Below are positions 10,015-20,309 of a stretch of DNA of 64,000 nt, one piece after another. Source of the DNA: Paraspadella gotoi (taxonomy: Eukaryota; Chaetognatha); the NCBI GenBank assembly GCA_051294375.1, contig JBJCIZ010000207.1:92389-156388 (forward strand), given 5' to 3'. Positions within the stretch are counted from its first letter, which is position 1; every line of letters begins with the position of its first letter. The notes under the pieces are model-generated. The model searched no databases, was not told where the DNA came from, and saw only the letters and a list, made by a program, of their open reading frames with translations. The position numbers and the translations under genes are program-made.

Positions 10015-12599
10015 CCAAAAGCGTACTGCTACGAAAAGAGGACATCAAAATCCTCGGATTTAGCATCTCCAACAGCAAACTCCTTCCCCAAAGCAAAAAG
10101 CTGGAAGCCGCTGAGATAAAACTCAAGAACCTGAAAACTCAAAAGGACTGAAGAGCCATGCTCGCGTCTCTAAATTACTATAGATGCTTCACACACAGAT
10201 TCTCTTATATAGCGCAGCCACTTCATGCCCTTACGCTCCTGGACCGAAAAGACTTCAAACTCACTGAGAAACATCGGGAAATGCTCGCCCTCTTGATAGA
10301 AGAAATCAAAACCTCTCCCGTGGACATCAATCTTCCTCAATGACCAAGAATAAGACAAGGCTCTTACAAAATCTATGCTGACGTGAGCACAAGGCAGCAA
10401 GGCTCATCACAGCCACACAGATGAGGTAGAGTACCCACTATCATTTCACTCCAAATCTTTTTCCAGAGAGTACCGCATAAAGCACATTAACATACTCGAG
10501 ACCCTGGCTTTCAACATGATGGTCAAAAGTAAAAGCTAACACATGCGCAAAGAGTCACATTAGTAATCGGACTCTCAGTATTCAAAAGAATCATTGATAC
10601 TTCAACATGGCACAACACGCAGCTCCTTCCAACAAATGTTCTTCTGTTGGATTACAGAAATAAAGAGAATCCAACCCAAAAGGTCATCTTAGTCAAAAGA
10701 GGACAACCCCACTGATTTCCTCACCGCTTTACGACAAGGGAAATCACCCCTCTTGACACCCTTTTTTCTGGCTTGGTTTTGACGTGGATGGAAGCCACGA
10801 GCCTGTTACGCCGGAAAACCCGGCAGGGGACATGAAGAACCAAGTCCCCTCGACCTCATCACCGACATTGCACCACCCTCACCCTCATGGCCCAGCTCTT
10901 ACAACACACGAAAACCAAGCTCTTTCCGAACAAGATTTTTTGATTTGTCCGTCAAACAATCGCCAACAGGAAAAGGAAACATGAAAAACTATATAGAAAA
11001 ACCAAAAGAAGGATGCAGACACTTCCTATCAGGACAATCTCTGCAAAAGATTGCCCGACTTGGACACCCCGAGCTGGAGATGTTAGCCAAGATGAACGGC
11101 CTCAACACATTATGATTGGACAGGATAACATCAGTCAAACCGGTGCAAGTACGAAAGGTCTTATCAGGCTTCCCAGTGGGACAGAACAATCAAAATATTC
11201 AGAAAATCACCAGTCGCAGGTCAGCCTGTCGGAATTCGGATCTAGCACGCAACACTGCGACCAATAGAGGTCGAAAGATTCTAAAGATTGTCTGTCCAAA
11301 ACCCTACAAACACCACCAGAACAACAGGGAGGCCGAAGAAAACAATCAACTGGGACAAGAACTCCAGCGAAGCCCACTTGACTATAAACAACAACTTTAA
11401 CCTGATGAAGGACAACAACAAACCCGAGCTAGACCCGTCAGGAGATCCCGCCAAGACTTAATAAACATTAATCTCGCAGCTGAAATGGCAACAAGGCAAC
11501 AACAACCTGACCCTGCCTGCTTATGACAGCAGGCTAATTGACAAGTTCCCTCAACTGGCCAGGTGCAGAAGAGGAAATCGTCATCGACAGCACCCTCAAG
11601 ACAAACACATCGTGACGAAATAGAAGCAAAGTAAAGGAAATAAAAAGCCTCCAAAAACTAAACCTTGCATTAATCCCTCTTGCCAGGGAATCAGAGATTG
11701 GCAACAACAAAATCAATTTTCAAGGATGTTGTTCAGATGCTCAAAAACAACAATAAAGATGAAGCAAAATCTTTGCTAAACAAAAAGATGATCAAAGGCA
11801 AAAACTCAGCAGAGAGATCTTGCAAATTGCTTAGATGACCTTGACGTCACAACGGATAATATCCTCACCATAAGGGGCTTCAAAGGAGACACGCCAACTT
11901 ACAAGTTTGTTGTTCCACCAGAAAAGGCAGAGGATATCACACATAATATACATGTACACTTTGGACACCCTGGGCGAGACCGCACAGCCTTCATCATGGC
12001 CCAATATATCTCACCAGGATTGACATCGGAAGCCGCCAAGGTTGTACGTAACTGTGATAATTGCGCCAAAGCAACAGATCAACAAAAAAACAATGAAACT
12101 TTGTCGGCGCCTAATCTAGCCATCGCCCCATGGGAATCACTGAGCATTGATGTAATGCATCTGCCAACAGTCTCAGGCTACAAATACGCCCTCGTTGACT
12201 CGGACAATGCATCTGCATATGCATGGGCAATTCCACTAAAACGCGCCGATGCAGACAGCATCGTCAAAGCACTCGATAAAAAACAATTTTCTTCTCCACG
12301 GATCTTATCTTGAAATAAACTTTGATGGAGCAACGCAACTTAATGGAGCCACAATGAGGTCCATCCTGAATCTCCTTGACACAATTGGCCGTAAAGTGTT
12401 AGTCGGACGCAAAAACAGCAACAGGGCCGAAAGCGACATCGGCAGAATAAAACAAGCTAAGCGCAAAGCAGTCAAGGACCAACCTGACAAATGGCTTCAA
12501 ACCCTACCGCAGCTAATGTTACTCTTAAATGCCACCCCTATCATCGGCTGGAAGACTGACATGTCTCCTCACGAAATCCAGTATGGACACAGACCAAGG
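10015..12599 (+). repeat. second copy of the 2.6 kb internal duplication of Gypsy-1 pol
   Basis: Starts with CCAAAAGCGTACTGCTACGA, as at 7396, and ends with CAGTATGGACACAGACCAAGG, as at 9971-9989 apart from one base. See the first copy. Confidence 0.9.
10018..10800 (+). pseudogene. Gypsy-1 RT C-terminus and RNase H (copy 2)
   Basis: The same landmarks as copy 1: ILGFSISNSKLLPQSKKLEA about 10050-10115, NYYRCFTHRFSYIAQPLHAL about 10170-10230, and an RNase H start near 10365. Frame 10158-10343 is open for 61 codons here, whereas copy 1 is broken at the matching place. Copy 2 in turn is broken in RNase H where copy 1 is open (7755-7946). Confidence 0.65.
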
Positions 12600-13151
12600 A
12601 TCCTTGAAAGTGCCGACGATTACACAAAAAGGTCACTCGTCGAATATGTCAAAAAACAGACAACTCAGCCCATGTCGCTGATCCGATTGTTGAGTTTAAA
12701 AGGGAACGAGGAAACAAACTCATCAGATCAAAGAAAAATATCTCAAGAAGTCTTGTTTGTTCCCAAGATTCTCGATTCAACTCAAAAAGATCGTCAGAAG
12801 AAATTCGCAAAAAGAATCGCAAGAAGGAAAAGCAAGACTGACAACAACAAGAACGGCGAACCTTGTACTACCTTACCTGGTGGGCAAGGGCAGAAGAGCA
12901 AAGCAAATCAAATCAAGCCTTTCAGCGAGCCCGTCTCCACCTTACCTGGTGGGCAGGGACGGAAGAATCATGCCGTTGGAGCAAGATGGCAAGATGCATC
13001 ATCAACCAAAGACAACTTCACGCGGTCAACTGACCCTGCCTGCGCTCACAGAGGAAAGGGGGGGTCACATCGCAGGAGTATCAAGCCACCAAAAGCAAAT
13101 TGGATCCGAGGCTCGGGCGATCTCCGCGGAAATGGAATCGCCGAATCCTGA
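11905..13151 (+). CDS. Gypsy-1 integrase (copy 2) with basic C-terminal tail
   Basis: This is the fuller integrase. The HHCC finger is complete in one frame up to CDNCAKAT (about 12055-12080), followed by LSIDVMHLP, INFDGATQLNG and ESDIGRIKQ in two overlapping frames (11996-12313 and 12249-13151). After the core, PHEIQYGHRPRIL is the usual end of the DDE fold. A Lys/Arg-rich tail follows, containing two TLPGGQG units (about 12866 and 12945), probably for DNA binding. The frame ends at TGA 13149-13151, a few bases before the 3' LTR, as expected for pol. One apparent frameshift near 12300 separates the first Asp from the second. Confidence 0.75.
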
Positions 13152-13155
13152 TTGG

Positions 13156-13385
13156 TCAAGCATGGAACCGGAATCGACCAATCAGCTTGCAGAATCATTG
13201 AAACTGTAAATTTTACCCACGTTGCCGATCTTCTTCCTTAGATATAAATAGACTTGGCTTGTTCTAGTTTCAGTAGAATTGATCATTGATCAAGGCTCCT
13301 GCGCGCGTCTCACCATCACCTTTATTCTTCAGAATAAAACTTACCTGATTTCATCCATAGAAATTCATGAGTTTTAACTTAAATG
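13156..13385 (+). repeat. Gypsy-1 3' LTR
   Basis: Counterpart of 3250-3464, with TATAAATAG at 13243-13251 and an AATAAA at about 13333 that could serve as a polyadenylation signal. Flanks on the two sides do not show a clear matching target duplication. Confidence 0.8.
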
Positions 13386-15888
13386 ATATCCATTTAATTA
13401 TGATTATTAAGTAATTATGGTTAAAATTAGTAAAAAGATTTTAGTTAATGTGACATATTTTTTATCTATAATCTATATTTATATATATATATCTATATTT
13501 TTTATCTATAATTCACCATATCGGTCCATCAGTCCGCCCCCTCAATCTTGTCGGGCATTCACTTACATCATGTCAGAACATCGAATTATGATAAATTATG
13601 CCAAAAAAATGTCCGTCCATCGGGTTACTCCAATATGCAAATGAGATTAACGTTTCACAGTAATATTTTAATTTAATAAAAACTTATTAATCTTATATAA
13701 AAATTTAAATAAATTTAATAAAATCGAATTTTAAAGCTAGTATATATAGTTTGATCAGCAGATAGGATAAAAAAAATAATATTAAGCACTAAAAAGCACA
13801 TGAAAATACTCAGGCAATGAAGGTTTCTTATAACTTAATCTTGAAAGATAATAAGACGGTGAAACAATGATAAAAAGCTATTGAGACAGAGAGAGGTACA
13901 GTTCAATCAGTTTTTTAGTTTTTCTCATAACCATTTTAGTACCGTTTACTTGAATCATATCAAAATACTTTCCCGCGCTCTCTTTAATTAACTTCAGCGT
14001 AAGAATAATAGTAAAAAGAATTCATGATTGTTTTTGTGATTCTCTCCATCTTTATTATAGTTATTATCTTTGTTTGTTTGCTTTAAAAAATACAACAAAG
14101 CCTTTGGCTTACCTGCAAAAAAGATAAAAATGTTTATTCCTTCTAGAATAAAAAAATACTTTTAGGTAAGGTGATGGCAAACAAAAAGGTGAGGAAACTT
14201 TTTCATTTTTTTGGTGCTAAATTTTGTTTTTATACATCACTAGGAAAAGAGTGAGCATTATCATTTTATTTGAGATAATAAGATATGACAGTAAAAAAAT
14301 TAACATTATTTAAGAATTTTAATTTTGGGGCCACTTGGAGGTTATTAAAAAAGCGAGGGTAAATCTTTCATTTGTCATGGGTGAGGTTCAGTTTTATCAA
14401 ATTCCAACTTTTATTGCTTTACACTATTATAAAGCCTATATCTAAAAATTATACTTTTGGGTCAATCTGTGTCTTTTTCTCTCTCTCTCCCTCTTAGTCT
14501 CTCTCTATATTTTGTATTTGTTTCCAGAAAAAACTTTTATTCTTGTTAAATCTTTTATCACTGATAATAACTTAAAAAATAATTCAAAATATTTGGCAAA
14601 AAATATACTTTTTGTACTTGCAAATACAATTATGTCAAAATTATATTGAGGGAATAAATAAACGAGTTTGTGAAAAAGTCTTGATTGAATGCTTGCAAGG
14701 AACTGCTCTGTCATTATCTTGTACACTACGGCGCAGAAAAAACCACTTTTTCACATCGAAAAAAAGGAAGAGGAAGCCGAACGAGACAAGCGAGACAAGC
14801 TACACGATCAAATCGTTTTCCTGTGATGCTATTAATAAGAATTTTATTTCATATCAATAATAATAATAATGAAGTGGTAAAATGTTTCAAAGAATATTTC
14901 AATTGTATTGTAATAATGTAATTTTTTTGCACCAATTGATTGCTTATTAAAAAACATATATTTTTTAAATATTTTCTTAAAATTAAAAAAGAAATAATTG
15001 TTTTACCAATTTGATAATGAAAATGAAAAAAATACAATTTGTAAAATTTCGATAGCCATGTTAATATTATTAGATTAACTTTTTTAAATATTTTTTATTA
15101 TACAGAACTATCAAAACAAATTAAAACATATTTATTAACTGTTTTTTAAAAAATAATTATTATTAAAATATTTATGCTCTCTTTTGTTTTATATTCAACC
15201 TTACGATGACGCATTAATCTCATTTGCATATTCGAGTGACTCGATTTTTATTATTAACCTTTTGAGCTTACTTGACCTACCGGCTGTGTATCTAATTTCC
15301 ATTAAATATGGTTCTGATCATATTTTGAAAGTTTTTTGAAAATCTGAATCTAGATTCAGGCACTATCTATACAAACACGAGTTATTGGAGTTTTTTGCTT
15401 AGGGGGTCGGACAGACAGACAGACGGACATCGTTTTTTTTTGCTTAATTTATCATAATATGATGTTCCGATGTGATGAAAATGATTTAATGACAAGATTT
15501 AGGGGTGGGACCGACGGACTAACAAAGTGAATTATAGAGTCGAAATCTGCTGATAAGCAGATCCGACTAAAAAAATGTTTAAAAGAATCAGTAGAATCAT
15601 CATCTTCTTCGGAAGAGGAAAAATATCACAAGGAAACCACTTTTATTGAATTACATGAGGAAAAGGAAAACCCATCTTTTTAAAAAACTTTTAAAAAAGT
15701 GGAAGATGCAAAAAAAAAAATAGAAATGTCACCGATTGAAATGTACGAAACTGATGAAAATAAAACTGAAGAAACTGACGAAAGTGAAAGTAAAAAATCT
15801 GGTGACCCTATCTAAAATAGTAATTCCGAATATACCATTCATCATTAAAAATCCCAACGCGGTGCCAGACTTATTTGAACGAACAATA
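13386..15888. other. AT-rich DNA with dispersed-repeat pieces, no gene
   Basis: No coding sequence that I trust. 13505-13615 is the reverse complement of part of a dispersed family that appears forward at about 15360-15575 (see the hairpin repeat). The rest is AT-rich with homopolymers and a short TATATATA run near 13485. Confidence 0.55.
15370..15575 (+). repeat. dispersed repeat with terminal-like hairpin (copy)
   Basis: Begins with GAGTTATTGGAGTTTTTTGC, continues through GGACAGACAGACAGACGGAC and ends with the hairpin ATCTGCTGATAAGCAGAT (7-bp stem, GATA loop) followed by CCGACTAAAAA. The same string of blocks is found at about 42105-42305 and, reversed or partial, at 13505-13615, 32208-32260, 33424-33460 and 50399-50435. 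Confidence 0.75.
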
Positions 15889-15938
15889 AAGGGGAACTCT
15901 GCTCGGAGGCCTGAGTTTGAATCTCACCGCTGCCACCA
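15889..15938 (+). other. tRNA-Leu-like 3' half joined to an LTR
   Basis: The plus strand ends in CTCACCGCTGCCACCA at 15923-15938. It reads like the 3' half of a leucine tRNA: a GCTCGGAGGC piece like the long variable arm, a T-arm GAGTTTGAATCTC (C56 changed to T), an acceptor 3' strand CGCTGCC, discriminator A and an encoded CCA. No matching 5' acceptor strand (GGCAGCG) lies upstream, so it is not a tRNA gene. CCA is normally added after transcription, and here it abuts AG and then the end of an LTR. This is what a tRNA primer copied into DNA would look like. It may instead be an ordinary primer binding site with chance extension. Confidence 0.5.
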
Positions 15939-15940
15939 AG

Positions 15941-16161
15941 TGGAGGACGGAATTTTTAGAGATAAATAGTTCGAGACCAAGGTAAAATGAATGTGATTTT
16001 AGCGTAACATCGAAGGGGAAATTGCGCGAGGGAATAAAATAATAACTTTTATATGAACTACTTTATTATGAAAGTAGGAATGTGAACAGGGAATGGAATT
16101 TTAGGCCAAGAAATATTATTTACATTTTTCTAATTCCCAGAATACTCTCTCTCAATCTTCA
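15941..16161 (-). repeat. Gypsy-3 family LTR, reverse orientation, apparently without body
   Basis: The reverse complement matches the LTRs at 49563-49803 and 55750-55989: start TGAAGATTGAGAGA, middle AATAATATTTCTTGGCCTAA, a TATAAAAG box and end CCGTCCTCCA. It is diverged and slightly shorter (221 bp). On its U5 side it meets the tRNA-like sequence after a 2-base offset; the same 2-base spacing separates LTR and TGG primer site in the forward copies. No internal element sequence follows. Confidence 0.75.
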
Positions 16162-16309
16162 CTATTTGTTGATTTTTGTAAATTTATTTTGTTGGACTGA
16201 TTTATACTAATAAAACTAGACACTGTGTCTAACTATCATTAAACAAAGGTAAAGAAGTTTAACGGGATTAAGGATTTTTCACGTAACGGGAAACCCTTCT
16301 GGCCCGACT

Positions 16310-16690
16310 AGTGTGTGCCAACCTTGTGTGGAGAATCATCTCCACCACGCCTCGGCCTGCGTGGCCCTAACCCTAAATCTAACCCCGGCTCACGACATCG
16401 CCAGCGAGCCTCCCGCTCAACTAACCCTAAACCGGGCCCCGATCCAAACCCTAACCAGTTCCCCGGCTCGCGACATCACCCGCGAGCCACTTCCCAAGCT
16501 CTAACCCTGGCCTCCTGTCTTATGCCCAGCATCACTCGCGGCCCCCTCCCACAACCCTAACCGGAGTCTCCCGTTCATTCCTGTGTCTCCACTTCATCTA
16601 CGAGCCTCTTCTAACTCGCGCCTTTCGTCATATTCGCTACTTTTATCACTGGCGGGGTCGCCAGTGAGGGTACTGGCCACTGTTCTAATT
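16310..16690. repeat. interstitial CCCTAA-type array, locus 1
   Basis: Many CCCTAA/CTAACC units interspersed with GC-rich spacers (for example GGCTCGCGACATCACC). It ends with a CACTGGCG..CGCCAGTG palindromic block near 16648-16665, which recurs at 42535-42560. TTAGGG-type repeats suggest telomere-derived or subtelomeric DNA. Open frames here are Pro/Leu/Asn-rich translations of the repeat. Confidence 0.75.
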
Positions 16691-16948
16691 TATTTTGTGT
16701 GTTACAAATTCTTATTTATTTTCTGCAGTTTGGTCTTGGTTTATACATCATATTTAGACCTTAGAAATAAACGTTTGAACATACTTATTAAATAATATTT
16801 AAAAAAAAATTAAATTAAGAGCAATTTTTTTTTTTATCAAAAGTTGTAAAAAGTATGCAAATTAAAGGAATTTGAGGAGTTCTTTATTTTTTTCTTCATG
16901 GGAGGCTCGAACATGTGCAAGAATCAAACAAAAATAGAAACTTCGAAC

Positions 16949-17171
16949 TTGTTCGGAGGTGATACGTTTGGTTGGGTCCATAGTGAGCAACTTCTGCAGC
17001 AATTGAAAGGCGCGACTTTCTGGCTTGACTTTGTGCTTTTCCATGTACTTTTGCAGGCAGCAGGTAAGGTAATTTGACCTATTAAAGTCTTTGATGAGAG
17101 TTGGGTGCTCAGGCATCGTTTTCATGTTCTCCCAGTCTTTTTCATGAGGGAATCCCATAACGTCAAAAATC
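16949..17171 (-). CDS. CDK8: CDK8/CDK19 Mediator kinase, exon of the kinase C-lobe
   Basis: Read on the minus strand the exon encodes 74 codons beginning [20 protein letters not shown] and ending [14 protein letters not shown]. This is the segment of cyclin-dependent kinase 8/19 that follows the activation-segment/CMGC region. It includes [10 protein letters not shown], specific to this subfamily, and the MDPTKRIT motif of the last kinase helices. CDK8 with cyclin C, MED12 and MED13 forms the Mediator kinase module in the nucleus. The acceptor is TTTTCTGTTTTCTCTAG before base 17171, in phase with the exon at 32296. The donor is placed after CAA at 16949 (GTTCGA, weak consensus) because the conserved protein continues differently from the next codons; reading through gives 25 unrelated residues and a stop. 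Further 3' exons must lie left of the window or be undetected. Paralogue CDK8 versus CDK19 cannot be told apart. Confidence 0.9.
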
Positions 17172-17389
17172 CTAGAGAAAACAGAAAACTGAGTTTGAAT
17201 TAAAGACACAAATACTGAAAAAGCCTACAAAAATCTGGGTCTTTCCAAAACACTAGATTGGAGTTTCGAGGGCAAACATCTGGCACTTTTTTACAAAGAA
17301 GCCCCCCCTTGCTGCGGCTCCTGAAGCAGCGGACTCAAACACACGCACAAAAATCGTATCTTTTGCTACTTTCATCTTCATTTTATGCG

Positions 17390-17660
17390 TGTGGCAAGCT
17401 GAATCTCACCACAACGTGACGAAGGGATCTTGGCAACTGCAGGGATCATGACTAAGACGTTGGCGTTGAGAATATTGTTTCACTATGTCGACGTTGCAGG
17501 GAAATATGTTCTCGTTTTAAGTATTGTTTTACTTAAAGTTTTCACTTCTGACTTCAATGTATTATTTACATTTGTAGATTCAAGTAAAAAGAGAGTGAAA
17601 TAAAGAATATTACTTTTATTGTGATCGCGTGAAGATTTAAAAGCTAACTGACTTCAGTCA
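17390..17660 (-). repeat. Gypsy-2 3' LTR
   Basis: As read on the plus strand it starts TGTGGCAAGCT and ends CTTCAGTCA, so the element strand begins TG and ends CA. It differs from the right LTR by a few substitutions and a 4-base indel near its left end. Confidence 0.9.
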
Positions 17661-17821
17661 GGAAAACAATAAGGTAAACAATCAGTTTTCAATCAGTAAC
17701 AAAAGGCTATCAATCAGTAGATCCATCTTGTGTTGATAAGACTTTAAATCGATAAAACAAAAGATTCTTCAAATTTTTAAAGTTATTAAATCGAGTGGCT
17801 ACATCCCCCGCTGTTTGAATA

Positions 17822-17826
17822 TAAGG
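17822..17826 (+). repeat. BEL target-site duplication, left copy (TAAGG)
   Basis: TAAGG directly before the left LTR; identical TAAGG at 26335-26339 directly after the right LTR. Confidence 0.9.
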
Positions 17827-18373
17827 TGTAGAGATATGTCCTCCTTTTCCCCCCCATTTATTTGTTTGCCTTTTGTTATTACCGTTTCTGCCGATAGATG
17901 CCTCTTTTCTTTTCTTTAGGAGATTACACTCCTCTTTTCTTTTCTTGCCAGATATACTAGGCCCCATGTAGATACTTATGACTTTTCTGCCAGTCACCAA
18001 ACTGCCTTTTACGAGGCTCAGGACCTTCATGTCACGTCACGTCACCCTTTTGATACCGTTTCCAGACAGTCATTGTGGCCATAGACCACGCTTGGGACTT
18101 GTGGATGCGCTTGTGGTCGGACTTTCACTCCGTCATAGACTCGTGGACGGACTTGTGGTCCATACCATTCGACCACACTCGGGTGATGACAGCCTCGCCG
18201 ATTACTCCCACATCACGGCGAGCCGATGTCTCCGGCGCACGCGCAGCGGCGCCAGACGCGGCCACGCCCACTTCCGGAGGCTTCAGCGAGGGACGTGGAG
18301 GACGGTCCTCCGTAGCGGCGCGACGGCGGTCAAGCTGAGGCGGCTACACGGGCACACGGCAAGTGTTCGTACA
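17827..18373 (+). repeat. BEL 5' LTR
   Basis: Matches 25802-26334 with few substitutions. An extra segment near 17969-17990 in this copy (ACTTATGACTTTTCTGCCA) explains most of the length difference. The GC-rich 3' half yields spurious open frames. No obvious TGG primer site follows at 18374. Confidence 0.92.
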
Positions 18374-18541
18374 GTAAAAGGCAGAATTTAATCTCCTCTG
18401 GCCTAAGCATCTATTTGACGTAAAAGATGTAAAGTCAAAGACAATATCAGAATATAGACGTTGAGATAGAGAATTGTATCTTAGTATAATTTGATATGTA
18501 TAACATTAACCTATTTATCTCCCTTTTGCATGGTCCGCACG

Positions 18542-19276
18542 ATGGCATCGGCCTCTTCAACAAACGGCACCACTCAGAATGGAGCAGATGGAATCGGTCC
18601 GGACGAGTTTGCCGAACAGCTCGAATGTCTCCGGCACATGTTTCAAGGTCTCTTCAACAGGGCCATTGAGACAGGAACATCAGCGGATCGTACGTCTGCC
18701 AACAGTATGAGAGAGGCGCTGGAAATTAAGAGGCAAGAGGCGATGCTTCTCGCGGGAGAACATAGGCTGAGAAATATGCATGTATTATCACGAGGAATTG
18801 ACAGGGTGAAAGACGTCTTGCATGAAAACCCTAAATTTCCGCCACTTTTGGCGGTTTCGAACGATGATACGATTATTGCTGACCCTGCCTCCGGCCCTGG
18901 CTCCAAGGCCGGATCCCCGTATCTCCTTCCCCCCAACCCCACAGTGCCGGTCGTAGGGAGAGGACGGAGCAGCAGTGGACGCTCTACGATGACCGTGGGA
19001 GGAGCGGCGACGATGTCGGTAGACGATCAGGATCCGATTGCACGTCGCTTGAGGTCCTCTGTTACAGCACCTCCGCTATTCCAGACGGCCTTTATGACCC
19101 CTCCCACTTCAGCTTTAACAAAAAGATCGCCGCTGCATGGGACATATACAAGCGCATCCGCGCCAGTCCCATGCAGAATCCTGACTTGCGGGGCGGCAAC
19201 AGCACCGATTATGAGAACAATGGCTACTGTGGCGACGGCGACTGCGACTTCCACCGTAGTCACCACTCAGTCGTAG
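18542..19276 (+). CDS. BEL gag, N-terminal part
   Basis: The frame begins near MASASSTNGTTQNG (ATG at 18542; an in-frame ATG at 18530 would add MVRT). Residues 20-85 are helical with an FRHMFQGLFNRAIE-like stretch and REALEIKRQEAMLLAGEHRL, suggesting a coiled coil. A Pro/Gly/Ser-rich linker follows. Position just downstream of the left LTR and upstream of a Pao capsid-like domain supports gag. The frame ends at 19276, and coding continues in another phase, so an indel near 19270 is likely. Confidence 0.6.
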   Translation: MASASSTNGTTQNGADGIGPDEFAEQLECLRHMFQGLFNRAIETGTSADRTSANSMREALEIKRQEAMLLAGEHRLRNMHVLSRGIDRVKDVLHENPKFPPLLAVSNDDTIIADPASGPGSKAGSPYLLPPNPTVPVVGRGRSSSGRSTMTVGGAATMSVDDQDPIARRLRSSVTAPPLFQTAFMTPPTSALTKRSPLHGTYTSASAPVPCRILTCGAATAPIMRTMATVATATATSTVVTTQS

Positions 19277-19327
19277 ATTGCTATACTACAACGACCGATA
19301 AACTTTCGCCTCATGGCAGCTCGATAG

Positions 19328-20309
19328 ATGAACGTCAACGAGCTCTGGAAGAGGCAGTACAGCAGGCCGTCGACAACAGAACTCTCGGAGCTTCATGCAC
19401 TGAGGAAGAATACGAGAGAGTTGGCGGCCCTGCAAGAGGAAAATGATCGATTACGGCAAGCGGCAGAAAGGCAATCGGCTCGACGACGCCTCCGAGCTGC
19501 GAGAGAATCCGCTGCCGATCGACTAGCGAATGAGAAACGTTCCCGTCAAGTACCAGTCACGTCCTTTACGCCGGCAGTCACTTCGGGGCCGGCGCCAATC
19601 TTCCCTGCGTTGCCGGCGCCTATCCCGAATCCCGCTGAGGTAGGCGTGAACGTCACGCCCCGGTCGAGAGGTTTGGCCGATTTAGCGACTGGTTTGAATA
19701 TTCTGCCTGCTGGAAGGGCTGGACCTTCGGCCGATAACAGCCCGTCGGCGATGAACATGACGTCATTAACCGAAAGATAATCGGCGATCGAGATCATGGC
19801 TCAACAAGTGGCTGCTCACGAGGTTGAAAGAGAACAATGGAGAGTCAACAGAGAGAATTGGCGTTCAGAGAGACTTACGAAAGGAACTTCGAATCAACGG
19901 TAGTGAGAATGGTTACGATGCTCATGGGCCGTCCAGGTAAAGGAAACATCGCCCCATGAGTAGAGACGCCGCCTTCACCGCCCCGAGCTCCGACGCCTCA
20001 CTACTTGTCCGCCTCCAACTTCGCCCCTTCACGATTCTCCACCTCGACGACACACCCCTTGGCGCGAAACAGAGAGATCCAGCGATCGACGCACAACAAG
20101 CACAAATTGCCCAACTCTCAGAGCAATTGCGACAGCTACAGGAGAGTGTGAGCGCTTTTCAGCACATGAGAAACGGTGGGGGCGGCTTCCGGGAGGCAGC
20201 CCCGCCTCCTGAGGCTCCCCCCGCCGAGAACGATCGACTACAACAGTATCTACACTCGCAATCGATAGAGTCGACGATTCATATGCTTACGCCCAGAAGA
20301 AATGTTTAG
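19328..20309 (+). CDS. BEL gag, central coiled-coil part in two frames
   Basis: 19328-19780 encodes 150 residues with a strong heptad stretch (ALQEENDRLRQAAERQSARR) and a Pro-rich tail; 19956-20309 encodes 117 residues with QQAQIAQLSEQLRQLQESV, another coiled coil. Two coiled coils before the capsid domain fit a self-assembling gag. The two frames are offset, and between them about 175 bases read in a third phase, so the original frame is broken or mis-sequenced. Confidence 0.5.

Larger units (their letters stand above)
3250..13385 (+). mobile_element. Gypsy-1: Ty3/Gypsy-like LTR retrotransposon with internal duplication
   Basis: Two similar repeats (3250-3464 and 13156-13385) bracket about 9.7 kb that encodes, in order, a gag-like region, an aspartic protease with DTGA, RT pieces, RNase H, and an integrase with an HHCC zinc finger and DDE core. 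The order protease-RT-RNase H-integrase is that of Ty3/Gypsy elements. Most frames are interrupted by one-base indels. The RT YxDD box cannot be recognised, and 7396-9989 is repeated at 10015-12599 across a 25-N gap. I found no convincing target-site duplication, and the LTR ends lack tidy TG..CA, so the borders are approximate. Confidence 0.85.

Noticed and set aside
15547-15575. Hairpin plus CTAA as a Helitron 3' terminus
   Set aside because: Copies at 33340-33424 (reverse) and 42305-42400 share sequence beyond CTAA, so this is not the end of the element.
15889-15938. A functional tRNA-Leu gene
   Set aside because: No 5' acceptor strand or D-arm upstream, T-loop C56 altered, and CCA encoded in DNA.
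16313-16560. Pro/Asn-rich proteins at the CCCTAA array
   Set aside because: Frames follow the satellite units; similar frames arise at 48177-48431.
17978-18391. Arg/Gly-rich frames in 17978-18391 and 25988-26198
   Set aside because: They lie in the BEL LTRs and are non-coding by position.
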